A DNA stretch of 38,368 bases from the NCBI GenBank assembly GCA_013043005.1, contig JABDOZ010000010.1, positions 1 to 38,368 on the forward strand, in the 5' to 3' direction. Source of the stretch: Flavobacteriaceae bacterium (GTDB lineage Bacteria > Bacteroidota > Bacteroidia > Flavobacteriales > Flavobacteriaceae). A program made the position numbers and the translations under genes. The notes under the pieces were generated by a model. It was not told the origin of the DNA and did not search any database. It saw only the letters and a program-made list of their open reading frames with translations. Positions 8,636-16,977 of the stretch are shown in pieces (the first letter of the stretch is position 1; the number at the start of each line of letters is the position of its first letter).

Positions 8636-9997
8636 ATGAAAAAACGAGTCCTGATTATGGGTGCAGCTGGAAGAGATTTCCACAATTTCAACACTGTTTA
8701 TCGCGATAATAAAGATTACGAGGTCGTAGCTTTTACCGCAGCTCAAATTCCTGATATTAACGATAGAAAATATCCAGCTTCTCTCGCGGGTGAGCTGTAT
8801 CCAGAAGGAATTCCAATATTTGACGAAAAGGATCTGGAAGAACTAATTGTAAATTTAAAAGTAGATGATGTTGCGTTTGCATATTCTGATGTTCCTTATG
8901 AGTACATTATGCATAAAAGTGCTTTAGTAAATACTGCTGGTGCCAATTTCGTTCTTTTGGGAACCAAGGACACTGCAGTTAAAAGTGTGAAGCCGCTTAT
9001 AAGTGTTTGTGCCACCAGAACCGGTTGTGGAAAAAGTCAGACATCAAGACGACTTATCGAGATCCTCATGGAGCATCATTTAAAGGTGGTTGCCATTCGT
9101 CACCCAATGCCTTATGGGGATCTAGCAAAACAAAAAGTTCAGCGTTTTGCAACTGTAGAAGATTTAAAATTACATAAATGCACCATCGAAGAGATGGAAG
9201 AGTATGAACCTCATGTAGTTCGTGGAAACGTGATCTATGCAGGAGTTGATTATGAAGCCATTCTTAGGGCAGCAGAAAATGATCCTGACGGTTGTGATGT
9301 AGTTGTCTGGGATGGAGGTAATAACGATTTCTCGTTCTATCAGTCAGATCTCTATATAACGGTTACCGATCCTCATAGAGCAGGCCACGGAATGAAATAT
9401 TATCCTGGTGAAGTCAATCTAAGAATGTCTGACGCTGTTATCATTAATAAAATAGATACAGCCAAACCAAAAGGTGTGGCAAAGATCAGAAAAATATTGT
9501 CTGAGGTCGTACCAACTGCAACTGTTATAGATGCTGCCTCACCAATTAGTGTCGAGGATGCTGGTTTGATACGAGACAAAAAAGTATTGGTTGTTGAGGA
9601 TGGTCCAACGTTGACCCATGGAGGTATGAAAATAGGAGCAGGCTCAGTGGCAGCTAAGAAATTTGGAGCCGCTAAAATTATTGATCCCAGACCATTTTTG
9701 GTAGGTAAGCTAAAAGAAACGTTCGATATCTATCCTAATATTGGAACCATTTTACCAGCTATGGGTTATGGTGAGCAACAACTAAAAGATCTTGAAGCCA
9801 CGATTAATGCTTGTGATTGCGATACTGTTATCATTGGAACTCCAATTGATCTAAGACGAGTGGTTAACATCAATAAACCGAGTACAAGAGTCAGTTATGA
9901 TTTGCAGTCTATTGGTAAACCGAACTTCGAGGATTTCGTTAAAGAATTCTTAGTAAAAAAAGGGATTGGAAACAGCATGGAAGAAATGTTTAGTTGA
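8636..9997 (+). CDS. Cyclic 2,3-diphosphoglycerate synthetase-like GTPase/ATPase
   Basis: 453 residues. The N-terminal Rossmann-like part has GAAGRDFHNFN at 9-19. A P-loop NTPase domain follows, with ATRTGCGKSQ at about 126-135, the switch-like VVWDGGNND and a nucleotide-specificity NKID motif. This domain order and these motifs match the family of archaeal cyclic 2,3-diphosphoglycerate synthetase (COG2403), which closes 2,3-DPG into the cyclic thermoprotectant. Bacterial members are common in Bacteroidota and usually annotated only as predicted GTPase; whether they make cDPG is not established. The gene is single, with a candidate -7 box upstream and a strong terminator 30 nt downstream. The family call is firm; the reaction is uncertain. 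Confidence 0.85.
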   Translation: MKKRVLIMGAAGRDFHNFNTVYRDNKDYEVVAFTAAQIPDINDRKYPASLAGELYPEGIPIFDEKDLEELIVNLKVDDVAFAYSDVPYEYIMHKSALVNTAGANFVLLGTKDTAVKSVKPLISVCATRTGCGKSQTSRRLIEILMEHHLKVVAIRHPMPYGDLAKQKVQRFATVEDLKLHKCTIEEMEEYEPHVVRGNVIYAGVDYEAILRAAENDPDGCDVVVWDGGNNDFSFYQSDLYITVTDPHRAGHGMKYYPGEVNLRMSDAVIINKIDTAKPKGVAKIRKILSEVVPTATVIDAASPISVEDAGLIRDKKVLVVEDGPTLTHGGMKIGAGSVAAKKFGAAKIIDPRPFLVGKLKETFDIYPNIGTILPAMGYGEQQLKDLEATINACDCDTVIIGTPIDLRRVVNINKPSTRVSYDLQSIGKPNFEDFVKEFLVKKGIGNSMEEMFS

Positions 9998-10026
9998 TTT
10001 AGTGATAAGTATGTACTTAAACGAAA

Positions 10027-10057
10027 CATAGCACCTATTTAGGTGCTATGTTTTTTT
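10027..10057 (+). terminator. Rho-independent terminator after the cDPGS-like gene
   Basis: Perfect 10-bp stem CATAGCACCT / AGGTGCTATG with an ATTT loop (10027-10050), followed by seven T (10051-10057). It lies 30 nt past the stop codon at 9997. Confidence 0.93.
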
Positions 10058-10063
10058 ATGGCT

Positions 10064-10108
10064 AAAAAAAAAACCAACCCTTCAATTGTAGTTTTTAAGA
10101 AGGGCTGG
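10064..10108 (-). terminator. Rho-independent terminator after asnA
   Basis: Read on the minus strand: stem CCAGCCCTTC / GAAGGGTTGG (one G-T wobble) with a 15-nt loop, then a run of ten T (A run at 10064-10073 on the plus strand). It ends asnA and sits back to back with the plus-strand terminator at 10027, insulating the two convergent genes. Confidence 0.9.
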
Positions 10109-10152
10109 CTCAATTCATCTTGCTAGATTAGTCAACTTGTAATGTGATCAAA

Positions 10153-11280
10153 TCATTCTAAAACATGAATATTCTTCTCTCTGCAGATGGTTTTAAGTTC
10201 TTCCGGCCAAACGGAAACAGTCACTTCCCCTAAATGAGCCGTTCTTAGCAGATACATGTAGGTTCGGGCTTGTCCGATGCCTCCACCAATACTTAAAGGA
10301 ATTTCATCATTCAAGATAGCCTGATGATAAGGTAATTCGAGAAAATCCAATTGATCCGTCAATTCCAATTGAGCTTTTAGTGAATCTTTTGTGACTCTAA
10401 CTCCCATAGAAGTTAATTCATGTCGTCTTTGAGTTACCGGATTCCATACTAAAATATCACCATTTAGACCATACATCTGTTCGCCATTTTTAGTGATCGT
10501 TGGCGTGATCCAGTCATCATAATCTGCAGCACGCATTTCATGGGGATACCCATCTTTAAGCACAGATCCAATGCCGATTATAAATACAGCAGGATATTTT
10601 TTAATAAGTCTGGTTTCTCTTTCTTTCCTAGGAAGATCCGGGTACATGGCCAGAATTTCTTCTGCATGGAAGAATTTTAGTTCTTTCGGGAAATCTGGGA
10701 ATCTTGGATCATTCAATTCCGGGAATTTCTCTTTTACCATCATTCCGGCGCCATGAATGACTTTCCATATCTTTTTAACGGTATCTATTAAATAATCCAG
10801 ATTTCTGTCCTTTTCTGTGATTCGTTTTTCCCAATCCCATTGGTCTACATAAGACGAATGATCATGATCCAGGAAATAATCCTTTCTTACGGCTCTCATG
10901 TCTGTATTGATGCCTTGACCTACTTCACATTCAAACTGTGCCAATGCCATTCGTTTCCATTTGGTTGCTGCCTGCACCACTTGTGCCTGAATACGTTTTT
11001 TAAGTCCGAGTCCTGCGGGGAAATCAATAGGTGTTCTGGATCCATCTCTATCCAAATAATCGTTTACACCGCTGTCTTTACTTACAATTAATGGCACCTG
11101 AACCATTTGAAGATTGAGGGCTTCAGCCATACCTTTTTCAATATAATTTTTTATCATGTAAAGGGCTTCCATTCTCCTAAGAGGAGATTGAATTGCCTGG
11201 TAATTGTCTGGTAGGATCTCTTTTACTTTCTTGTAAGTACTAATTCCCGGTCCTGCCAGATCTGATTTTTTGTCGTACAT
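10153..11280 (-). CDS. asnA: Aspartate-ammonia ligase (asparagine synthetase A)
   Basis: Ammonia-dependent asparagine synthetase: aspartate + ATP + NH3 to asparagine + AMP + PPi, in the cytoplasm. It has the class II aminoacyl-tRNA-synthetase-like fold, with the YVDQWDWEKRI segment at about 143-153 (typical of AsnA) and the motif-3-like LSIGGGIGQAR near residues 330-340. At 375 residues it is somewhat longer than the E. coli enzyme (330), mainly by internal insertions such as the PRFPDFPKELKFF region. The gene is monocistronic, with its own terminator and a 614-nt upstream region. The start at 11280 gives a normal N-terminus leading into the conserved VPLIVSKDSGVND segment. The family call is confident. 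Confidence 0.95.
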   Translation of the reverse strand: MYDKKSDLAGPGISTYKKVKEILPDNYQAIQSPLRRMEALYMIKNYIEKGMAEALNLQMVQVPLIVSKDSGVNDYLDRDGSRTPIDFPAGLGLKKRIQAQVVQAATKWKRMALAQFECEVGQGINTDMRAVRKDYFLDHDHSSYVDQWDWEKRITEKDRNLDYLIDTVKKIWKVIHGAGMMVKEKFPELNDPRFPDFPKELKFFHAEEILAMYPDLPRKERETRLIKKYPAVFIIGIGSVLKDGYPHEMRAADYDDWITPTITKNGEQMYGLNGDILVWNPVTQRRHELTSMGVRVTKDSLKAQLELTDQLDFLELPYHQAILNDEIPLSIGGGIGQARTYMYLLRTAHLGEVTVSVWPEELKTICREKNIHVLE

Positions 11281-11894
11281 ATTTTCGGATTTTATATAAA
11301 TTTGATTCTTCTTTTTTATGTGAAATAAATTTCTTCAAAAAGTAAATTAAAAACTATGATAAAAGTCAGTCTATAAGGATGTTAGTAAATAATAGGATAA
11401 TTTATTGAATAATCACAAATAGATTCTTTTCATCCAAAAATTATGAAAAAAGATATAAAACCTGTACAAAATTAACCCTATTAATAGGATATATTAATTG
11501 ACTAAAATATAGTTGTTGAATTCTTGAAAATTTTGTTAAGAGATCAAATCTGATGTGCAATAGCGATCTCCTTTGTCAAAAATTGTCACTTTAATAGAAT
11601 GCTTATAATTCTTAAAGATTTAGGGCAGTAAAACAGATCTTCTACTACTTATTGCCCCAAAATACTTAACTCTTTAGTTCTGCTTTAATTTTGATTGTTG
11701 CTAATTTAAGCAGGCAATTGATATGAAAAAGCCTTTCGTGCCATTTTGTGAGTTGAAAACATTTGTACTTAAGGTATAAATCCTGTATTTAATGCAATTT
11801 TAACAGTCCTAGTTCATTGATTGAGACATAATTAATTACAATAATTTGTTTTAAAATTTAAAATAATAGCTTTAATTTGTGACAAATTAGTATC
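11281..11894. other. 614-nt intergenic region with one hairpin
   Basis: Lies between the divergent asnA and lipoprotein genes and should hold both promoters. One clear structure is a 9-bp imperfect stem, GGGCAGTAA / TTATTGCCC, at 11623-11657 with a 17-nt loop and no T run on either side. It could be part of an untranslated RNA or a processing site. TTTAATTTG at 11871-11879, just before the lipoprotein gene, is one base short of the TAnnTTTG box. No protein gene or known riboswitch was recognised. Confidence 0.45.
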
Positions 11895-12386
11895 ATGAAA
11901 AAGTTAAACACCCATTATTTTATACTTAGCCTGATATTTCTAATGGTTTTTTCATTGAGTTGCAGTGAAGATGACACCATTGGCAACAGGGGTCCGGAGG
12001 ATAGTTTTTTAGGTAAGAACGAGAAAATTGCATTTGAGGATAGAGATGATTTTATCTATAGATTTTTGAATAATACCACCAATCCTTTTGAACAATTTAA
12101 TATTGTGAATGAACCTGTGCAATGCTTTATGAATTACAGAAATTTTACAGAAGCACCTTTCTGGTATGAAAACTATGAGTTAATTGAAAATAGTGCGAAT
12201 ACACTTAAAATTCGCTATAGGGATATACAGGATGGCATTAATGCTGTTGATGTCACTATGGAATTCACCATTATAAGTGCCGGAAAAATAAATCTGAGAT
12301 GGAACGAATCCGAAGCAGCCGAAGATAACTGGATATTAAATCGAACAGGTCTGGCCTATACAGATTATGAACATGACTGTAATTAG
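11895..12386 (+). CDS. Predicted lipoprotein, 163 aa
   Basis: N-terminus MKKLNTHYF followed by a hydrophobic stretch and the lipobox LSC at about residue 23, then SEDD. The Ser-Glu-Asp-Asp after the Cys resembles the acidic export signal that sends lipoproteins to the cell surface in Bacteroidota. The mature domain has about 140 residues and looks beta-rich, with Asn, Tyr and Trp and two Cys (one near residue 82 and one penultimate) that could pair. No named family is recognised. It lies 63 nt upstream of ppk2 on the same strand, but shared transcription is not shown. Confidence 0.75.
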   Translation: MKKLNTHYFILSLIFLMVFSLSCSEDDTIGNRGPEDSFLGKNEKIAFEDRDDFIYRFLNNTTNPFEQFNIVNEPVQCFMNYRNFTEAPFWYENYELIENSANTLKIRYRDIQDGINAVDVTMEFTIISAGKINLRWNESEAAEDNWILNRTGLAYTDYEHDCN

Positions 12387-12449
12387 TATGCAGATAATAT
12401 TTTTAAGGAAATAATTGAAATTTAAGCCCTTTTATACCAAACTTTAATT

Positions 12450-13250
12450 ATGGAAGAAACTAAAAAAATCTCAAAAAAAGACATTAAAAAAGACTATGAA
12501 CAAGCTCTTGAAGACTTGCATAACGAACTCGTTCATCTTCAGGAATGGGTAAAGAATCAAGGCTTAAAAGTGGTCATCATTTTTGAAGGACGTGATGCTT
12601 CAGGTAAGGGAGGTACGATCAAACGTTTTACAGAGCCACTAAACCCAAGGGTCTGTCGAGTGGTAGCTTTAGGTGTTCCTACAGAAAAGGAAAAAACACA
12701 ATGGTATTTTCAAAGATATGTTCAACATTTGCCAGCTGCAGGGGAAATAGTTGTATTTGACAGAAGCTGGTACAACAGGGCTGGAGTTGAAAAGGTCATG
12801 GGCTTCTGTACCAATAAACAATACGAAGAGTTTTTACGTTCTTGTCCGGAATTTGAGCGTATGCTTGTAAGATCAGGAATCATTGTATTAAAATACTGGT
12901 TTTCTGTAAGTGATGAAGAGCAGGAGAAACGTTTTAAAGAGCGCATTAAAAATCCAATGAAACGATGGAAATTCAGTCCGATGGACCTTGAATCACGATC
13001 CAGGTGGTTAGAATACTCGAAAGCTAAGGACGATATGTTTGCACATACAGATACCAAACAAGTGCCTTGGTATGTTGTGAATGCAGATAATAAGAAAAAA
13101 GCTCGATTGAATTGCATTAGTCATATCATTAGTAAAATTCCGTATGAACCGATGAACTTTGAGCCAGTCATACTTCCGGAATTACCGAAACACGAAGGTT
13201 ATGTGAGGCCACCTTTGAATTATCAGACATTTGTACCGGAAAAGTATTAG
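12450..13250 (+). CDS. ppk2: Polyphosphate kinase 2 (PPK2, class I type)
   Basis: Transfers phosphate between polyphosphate and nucleoside diphosphates, usually regenerating ATP or GTP. Walker A GRDASGKGG is at 47-55. The Walker B/catalytic segment VVFDRSWYNRAG is at about 101-112, and the lid module with RIKNPMKRWKFSPMD is near 173-188. The length of 266 matches single-domain PPK2 (class I). The first 20 residues are charged and Lys-rich. It is convergent with the acyltransferase operon, with 80 nt between and only a weak AACC/GGTT hairpin there. Family call is very sure; nucleotide preference is not readable. Confidence 0.94.
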   Translation: MEETKKISKKDIKKDYEQALEDLHNELVHLQEWVKNQGLKVVIIFEGRDASGKGGTIKRFTEPLNPRVCRVVALGVPTEKEKTQWYFQRYVQHLPAAGEIVVFDRSWYNRAGVEKVMGFCTNKQYEEFLRSCPEFERMLVRSGIIVLKYWFSVSDEEQEKRFKERIKNPMKRWKFSPMDLESRSRWLEYSKAKDDMFAHTDTKQVPWYVVNADNKKKARLNCISHIISKIPYEPMNFEPVILPELPKHEGYVRPPLNYQTFVPEKY

Positions 13251-13330
13251 ACACAACCTTTATCGGGTTTCCTTTATTTTTATATTAGTTGGGATATACC
13301 TTAATTTATGTTGATAGTTATTTTCTGAGT

Positions 13331-14503
13331 TTAGTGTCTTAAAATTACTTTCACAACTTCTTTCTGGCTTTGAAAATAGTATACATCTTTAGATTGGAGA
13401 TCTTTATAGACCCTTAAGTTTTCCACATATAGAAATGCTCGGTACAGATAGCTGTATATTATCCGTTTTAAATAGAAGTATTTATTATTTCCACGAAAAT
13501 CAATGGCCTCAAGTGATTTTTTATCCGGTAATTTACTTTGTACTTCCAGTTGATAGTTCTTGATTTTAATAGAATTATCTTTTCTTTTCAACCAGCCTAA
13601 AGTCTTGTAGTAATAAGTATTGATATTTTTGTTGCGTAAGAATTGAAGTATCTGTAATTTCTTTGCAAGCCAGATCGCTTTCATTTTTGATCTGATATCT
13701 GAAGTGTCGTAAAACAGGTGATATTCAAATTCATATTCTGTATTTGCCCATCTTTTTTTATAGGCTACATTACCTTTGGAAAAATCTACAATTTTAACAT
13801 GATTTTTGATCAACCAATCCAGTAATATCATCCAATTGGTATGACCCAATCTGAATTTGGAATAATCAATATCATAGGTAGTTATAAATAAAAACACTGT
13901 ATTCTTTAAATGCATGTTCAAGCTAATATTAATTGGAGTTCGGTCATTATAAATGACAACTAAAGAAGCTTGTTTATTCAATATCATATTATAAACCTTT
14001 TCAGTATAAAGATCCCAATGCCTTAAATTCCGGTTATTGATGCCTTTTTCAAGAGACCTCAATTTCAACATGTCATAAAAGCGTGTGAAAAGCTCATCAT
14101 AATGTTGCTTGTCTATTCCTCCATAATATATTTTATGAGAAATGTTAAAACACAACTCTAATCGTTTCTTTGCAGATCGCAATAATTGGCGACTACTTTT
14201 ACTAAACCTTTCCTTTAAACAGGTATCCAGATCGCAGTATTTACTCAGATCGATGCAATATCCTTTATGCTGAAGAATTGATTTGAATCCAACCTCAGCC
14301 TTTAGATTCTTTTTACAGACGGATAAGAATGAGGGTACATCATATACTAAATGGATTACATTTCTAAGATCAGGAACAATAAGGGATTCTGCATTCAATA
14401 GGGCGGTACCTTCAATATTTTCAGATGCAGCGCTATAAAAAGCCGGTAGCTTTTTATTAAAGGCTATTTCATACATAAAATCTATTTTCTTAATCTGGGT
14501 CAT
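13331..14503 (-). CDS. BioF2-like (GNAT-fold) acyltransferase paralog 1 with extra C-terminal domain
   Basis: 390 residues; last gene of a six-gene operon. The core resembles the BioF2-like acetyltransferase family (PF13480). It has LVYDVPSF near residue 53, a basic helix with RLELCF near 115-120, then MILNKQASLVVIY, the cofactor-side motif YDIDYSKFRLG (about 215-225) and DFSKGNVAYKKRW followed by YEFEYHLFY (about 240-265). A basic linker leads to a C-terminal domain at about 333-390 that begins AIDFRGNN and ends VVKVILRH. The two upstream neighbours have the same plan and motifs. These enzymes usually move an acyl or aminoacyl group onto an amine of a sugar or peptide; substrate unknown. It starts 18 nt after the preceding gene. 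Confidence 0.75.
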   Translation of the reverse strand: MTQIKKIDFMYEIAFNKKLPAFYSAASENIEGTALLNAESLIVPDLRNVIHLVYDVPSFLSVCKKNLKAEVGFKSILQHKGYCIDLSKYCDLDTCLKERFSKSSRQLLRSAKKRLELCFNISHKIYYGGIDKQHYDELFTRFYDMLKLRSLEKGINNRNLRHWDLYTEKVYNMILNKQASLVVIYNDRTPINISLNMHLKNTVFLFITTYDIDYSKFRLGHTNWMILLDWLIKNHVKIVDFSKGNVAYKKRWANTEYEFEYHLFYDTSDIRSKMKAIWLAKKLQILQFLRNKNINTYYYKTLGWLKRKDNSIKIKNYQLEVQSKLPDKKSLEAIDFRGNNKYFYLKRIIYSYLYRAFLYVENLRVYKDLQSKDVYYFQSQKEVVKVILRH

Positions 14504-14521
14504 TCTGAATTTGAATCGTTA

Positions 14522-15715
14522 TTAAATATGATCAACAATTACTTTTATTTTTGATTTAGTACCCATTATAATATAGTATTTTTCAAGGTTATTGATTTCA
14601 AATACTCCGACTTCTTCGGTTTTTGCAAAATTTAGATATTGGAAGTCATAAAGCGGTTTTCTCAAAAACGCATATTGCTTTTGTGCAATATCAATTTTAG
14701 TCATCGAATCATTTAATGGCAAAGATTCAATGACTTCTGACTTTATATTAAATTCTATTCTTTTTTTGTGTGATTGAAAATAGTTTTTTAAGGTCTTTCT
14801 ACAGTTTAAAAGTGATTTGGTTATTTTTTTCTTTTTTAAATAATCCTTTATGCGATATAAATTAATTAGTAATTGCACATAGGCTGATTTAAAAAGGAGA
14901 TTGTTTTTATAAATAAAATGATGTTCGTACGGGCGAATGCTATTACACCAAAATAGTTTATGGGAAACTTCACCCCACATTAGATCAAAGATTTTAAAAT
15001 TATTTTTAAAACACCAATCAATCTTTTTCAAATTAGCAAGTTGTCCAATTCCAAATTTAGAATAATCAATGTCATATGAGGATATCAGGCTTTGCATGAT
15101 ATTTTGAAAATGATAACTTAGTCCTATACTTATTGGTTTTTCTCCATCATAAATAACAAAAAAAGAGGCTCTCTTTTCTAAGATGAGTTGGTAAGTATGC
15201 TCTATAAGATAGGACCAATGATCCTGCAAATAAAAAACATCTTGACGTTGATCGAATCTTCTGTTAATTAATAATTCTAAATGTTTAAATAAATAGTCGT
15301 AGTGATCTCTGGAAATGGCTCCGTAATGAAATCTGTAAGTGATCGGAAAGCACGTTTCTAATCTTCGCGTTTTTGATCTTAATTGTTTTCTTTGTTTAGA
15401 ATTCATGATGCCTTTCAAATAAGATTCGATATCGGCATATCCTTCAAGATTAACCATAAAATCATCAATTCTATAAAACTTTATATGCTTGTAGCTTGAT
15501 GAATTATCAGAGAGTTTTACATCAAAATAAGGAGGTACAAATTTAATTTCATGTAATTCATTTCCAACAGAGCTAATAGTAACATGATTGATATTTATGA
15601 TTTCTGAATTATCAATTTTGTTAAAAACAGAACCCAAAAATGGGTTGATCTTTTTATTTTGAAAGAAATCAAATGTGAAGTTATATTGTAAACGTCTAAA
15701 ATGGTTTAATAACAT
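14522..15715 (-). CDS. BioF2-like (GNAT-fold) acyltransferase paralog 2 with extra C-terminal domain
   Basis: 397 residues, paralogous to its two neighbours. Shared landmarks in order are VPPYFDV near 80, RRLETCFPITYRFHYGAI (about 138-155), LILEKRASFFVIY (about 198-210), SYDIDYSKFGIGQ (about 232-244), then DLMWGEVSHKLFW and YEHHFIY. It differs from the others at DLMWGEVS, where they read DFSKG, so its active site may have diverged. After a basic linker the C-terminal domain (about 340-397) starts KIDIAQKQYAFLRK and ends IKVIVDHI. It follows paralog 3 with a 5-nt gap and precedes paralog 1 with 18 nt, so the three are co-transcribed. Function beyond acyl transfer is unknown. Confidence 0.72.
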   Translation of the reverse strand: MLLNHFRRLQYNFTFDFFQNKKINPFLGSVFNKIDNSEIININHVTISSVGNELHEIKFVPPYFDVKLSDNSSSYKHIKFYRIDDFMVNLEGYADIESYLKGIMNSKQRKQLRSKTRRLETCFPITYRFHYGAISRDHYDYLFKHLELLINRRFDQRQDVFYLQDHWSYLIEHTYQLILEKRASFFVIYDGEKPISIGLSYHFQNIMQSLISSYDIDYSKFGIGQLANLKKIDWCFKNNFKIFDLMWGEVSHKLFWCNSIRPYEHHFIYKNNLLFKSAYVQLLINLYRIKDYLKKKKITKSLLNCRKTLKNYFQSHKKRIEFNIKSEVIESLPLNDSMTKIDIAQKQYAFLRKPLYDFQYLNFAKTEEVGVFEINNLEKYYIIMGTKSKIKVIVDHI

Positions 15716-15720
15716 AATTT

Positions 15721-16977
15721 CTATTTATTAACAACCAACATTCTATTGACTTTTTTCCCTTTTAAGATATAATTGGATTGATCATTTTTTAATTGAAATA
15801 TATCAAGGTCTTTTAGCTTTTCTCTATTGAGGAACAAAAATTCGTTGGCCGCTGGTTTTAAGGCGCTTAGCCCATCTGATGGAAAATCAATTTTTAACAA
15901 ATCACGTTCTTTATATGGTTGTGTGATTTCTTCAAATCTGAATTCAGGAATGGATTTAATTCGTTTAGTCTCATTTTTGAACCAATAAGTCAATTTATGT
16001 AATATTAAGTTTACTTTTCTGTCTCTTAAAAACTGCTTGAATAAGAAGAAATTTAAAATTACAAAAGCTGTAATTTTAGATCTTAAGGAAGTTGTGTTAT
16101 AATAAACATGGTAGTCAAAGTCATAGCATTTATCCTTCCAATGTGTTTTATAATCAAAATGACCTTTAGAAAAATCAAAAACCTGAATGCTATTTTTAAA
16201 ACACCAGGAAAACAGATTAAGCAAGGCAACTTTACCAAGATGGAATTTAGAATAATCCGTATCAAAAACAGTGATAGCATGAAATAGAATATTATCTGAT
16301 AAATAGTTAAATGTTATTGCTATTGGGTTAGAATTTTCAAAAACAACAAATAATGCAGCTTTCTTCTCTAGAATCATAGGATAGGCAACATCATGATAAA
16401 AAGCCCATTCATTTGGATTAAGATTATTATTAGTTATTTGTTTATCTGTAAATCTTTTTTCAAGCAGTGTTTTGAATTTTTCAAATATGAATTCATAATT
16501 TTCTTTGGTTATATCACCATGAAACATTTTGTATGATATGTCAAAGCATAATTCCAACCGTCTTTCATACCTCTTAAATTTGGATCTTGTTTTATTACTG
16601 AAAATGGACTGTATATAATCCTGAAGATCACTATATTTTTTCAGGTTTACTAAATATCCGGGATATTGTTTTATTCTATGAATGTTTAATCGATATGGCA
16701 AATCTGAGGTGTCAATATCAAAGTAATCGGGAACATCATAGATCAGGATAACAGAATTTTTTAAATTTTCGATTTCTGTTTTCTTTAGTTTATACGAAAT
16801 TCCTTTTGTAAGATTTCGTCCTACATTTATATAAATTGGAAGTTTAGAAGACCGATAAAATCGCAGACCTTTTATAAAATTAAATTTAAAAACAGGTTTT
16901 TCTTTGTTAAACTGATTTAACCATTTTGTCGAAAAAATATCAGACACAAAGGGATTTTGTTTAATCTGCACGGGCAA
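15721..16977 (-). CDS. BioF2-like (GNAT-fold) acyltransferase paralog 3 with extra C-terminal domain
   Basis: 418 residues, the longest of the three tandem paralogs. Landmarks are LIYDVPDYFDID (about 93-104), RRLELCFDISYKMFHGDI (about 146-163), MILEKKAALFVVF (about 210-222), FDTDYSKFHLGK (about 246-257) and DFSKGHFDYKTHW with YDFDYHVYY. The C-terminal domain (about 362-418) starts KIDFPSDG, contains NEFLFLNR and ends RMLVVNK. Its start overlaps the end of the FemAB-like gene by 17 nt, which indicates translational coupling, and the next paralog begins 5 nt after its stop. Separate sequence drift in all three copies points to an old duplication rather than a recent one. Confidence 0.74.
   Translation of the reverse strand: MPVQIKQNPFVSDIFSTKWLNQFNKEKPVFKFNFIKGLRFYRSSKLPIYINVGRNLTKGISYKLKKTEIENLKNSVILIYDVPDYFDIDTSDLPYRLNIHRIKQYPGYLVNLKKYSDLQDYIQSIFSNKTRSKFKRYERRLELCFDISYKMFHGDITKENYEFIFEKFKTLLEKRFTDKQITNNNLNPNEWAFYHDVAYPMILEKKAALFVVFENSNPIAITFNYLSDNILFHAITVFDTDYSKFHLGKVALLNLFSWCFKNSIQVFDFSKGHFDYKTHWKDKCYDFDYHVYYNTTSLRSKITAFVILNFFLFKQFLRDRKVNLILHKLTYWFKNETKRIKSIPEFRFEEITQPYKERDLLKIDFPSDGLSALKPAANEFLFLNREKLKDLDIFQLKNDQSNYILKGKKVNRMLVVNK

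Noticed and set aside
12722-13117. 131-codon minus-strand open frame
   Set aside because: Antisense to the well-supported ppk2 gene, with no family features.
13251-13330. Possible terminator between ppk2 and the acyltransferase operon
   Set aside because: Only a 4-5 bp AACC/GGTT stem; too weak to call.
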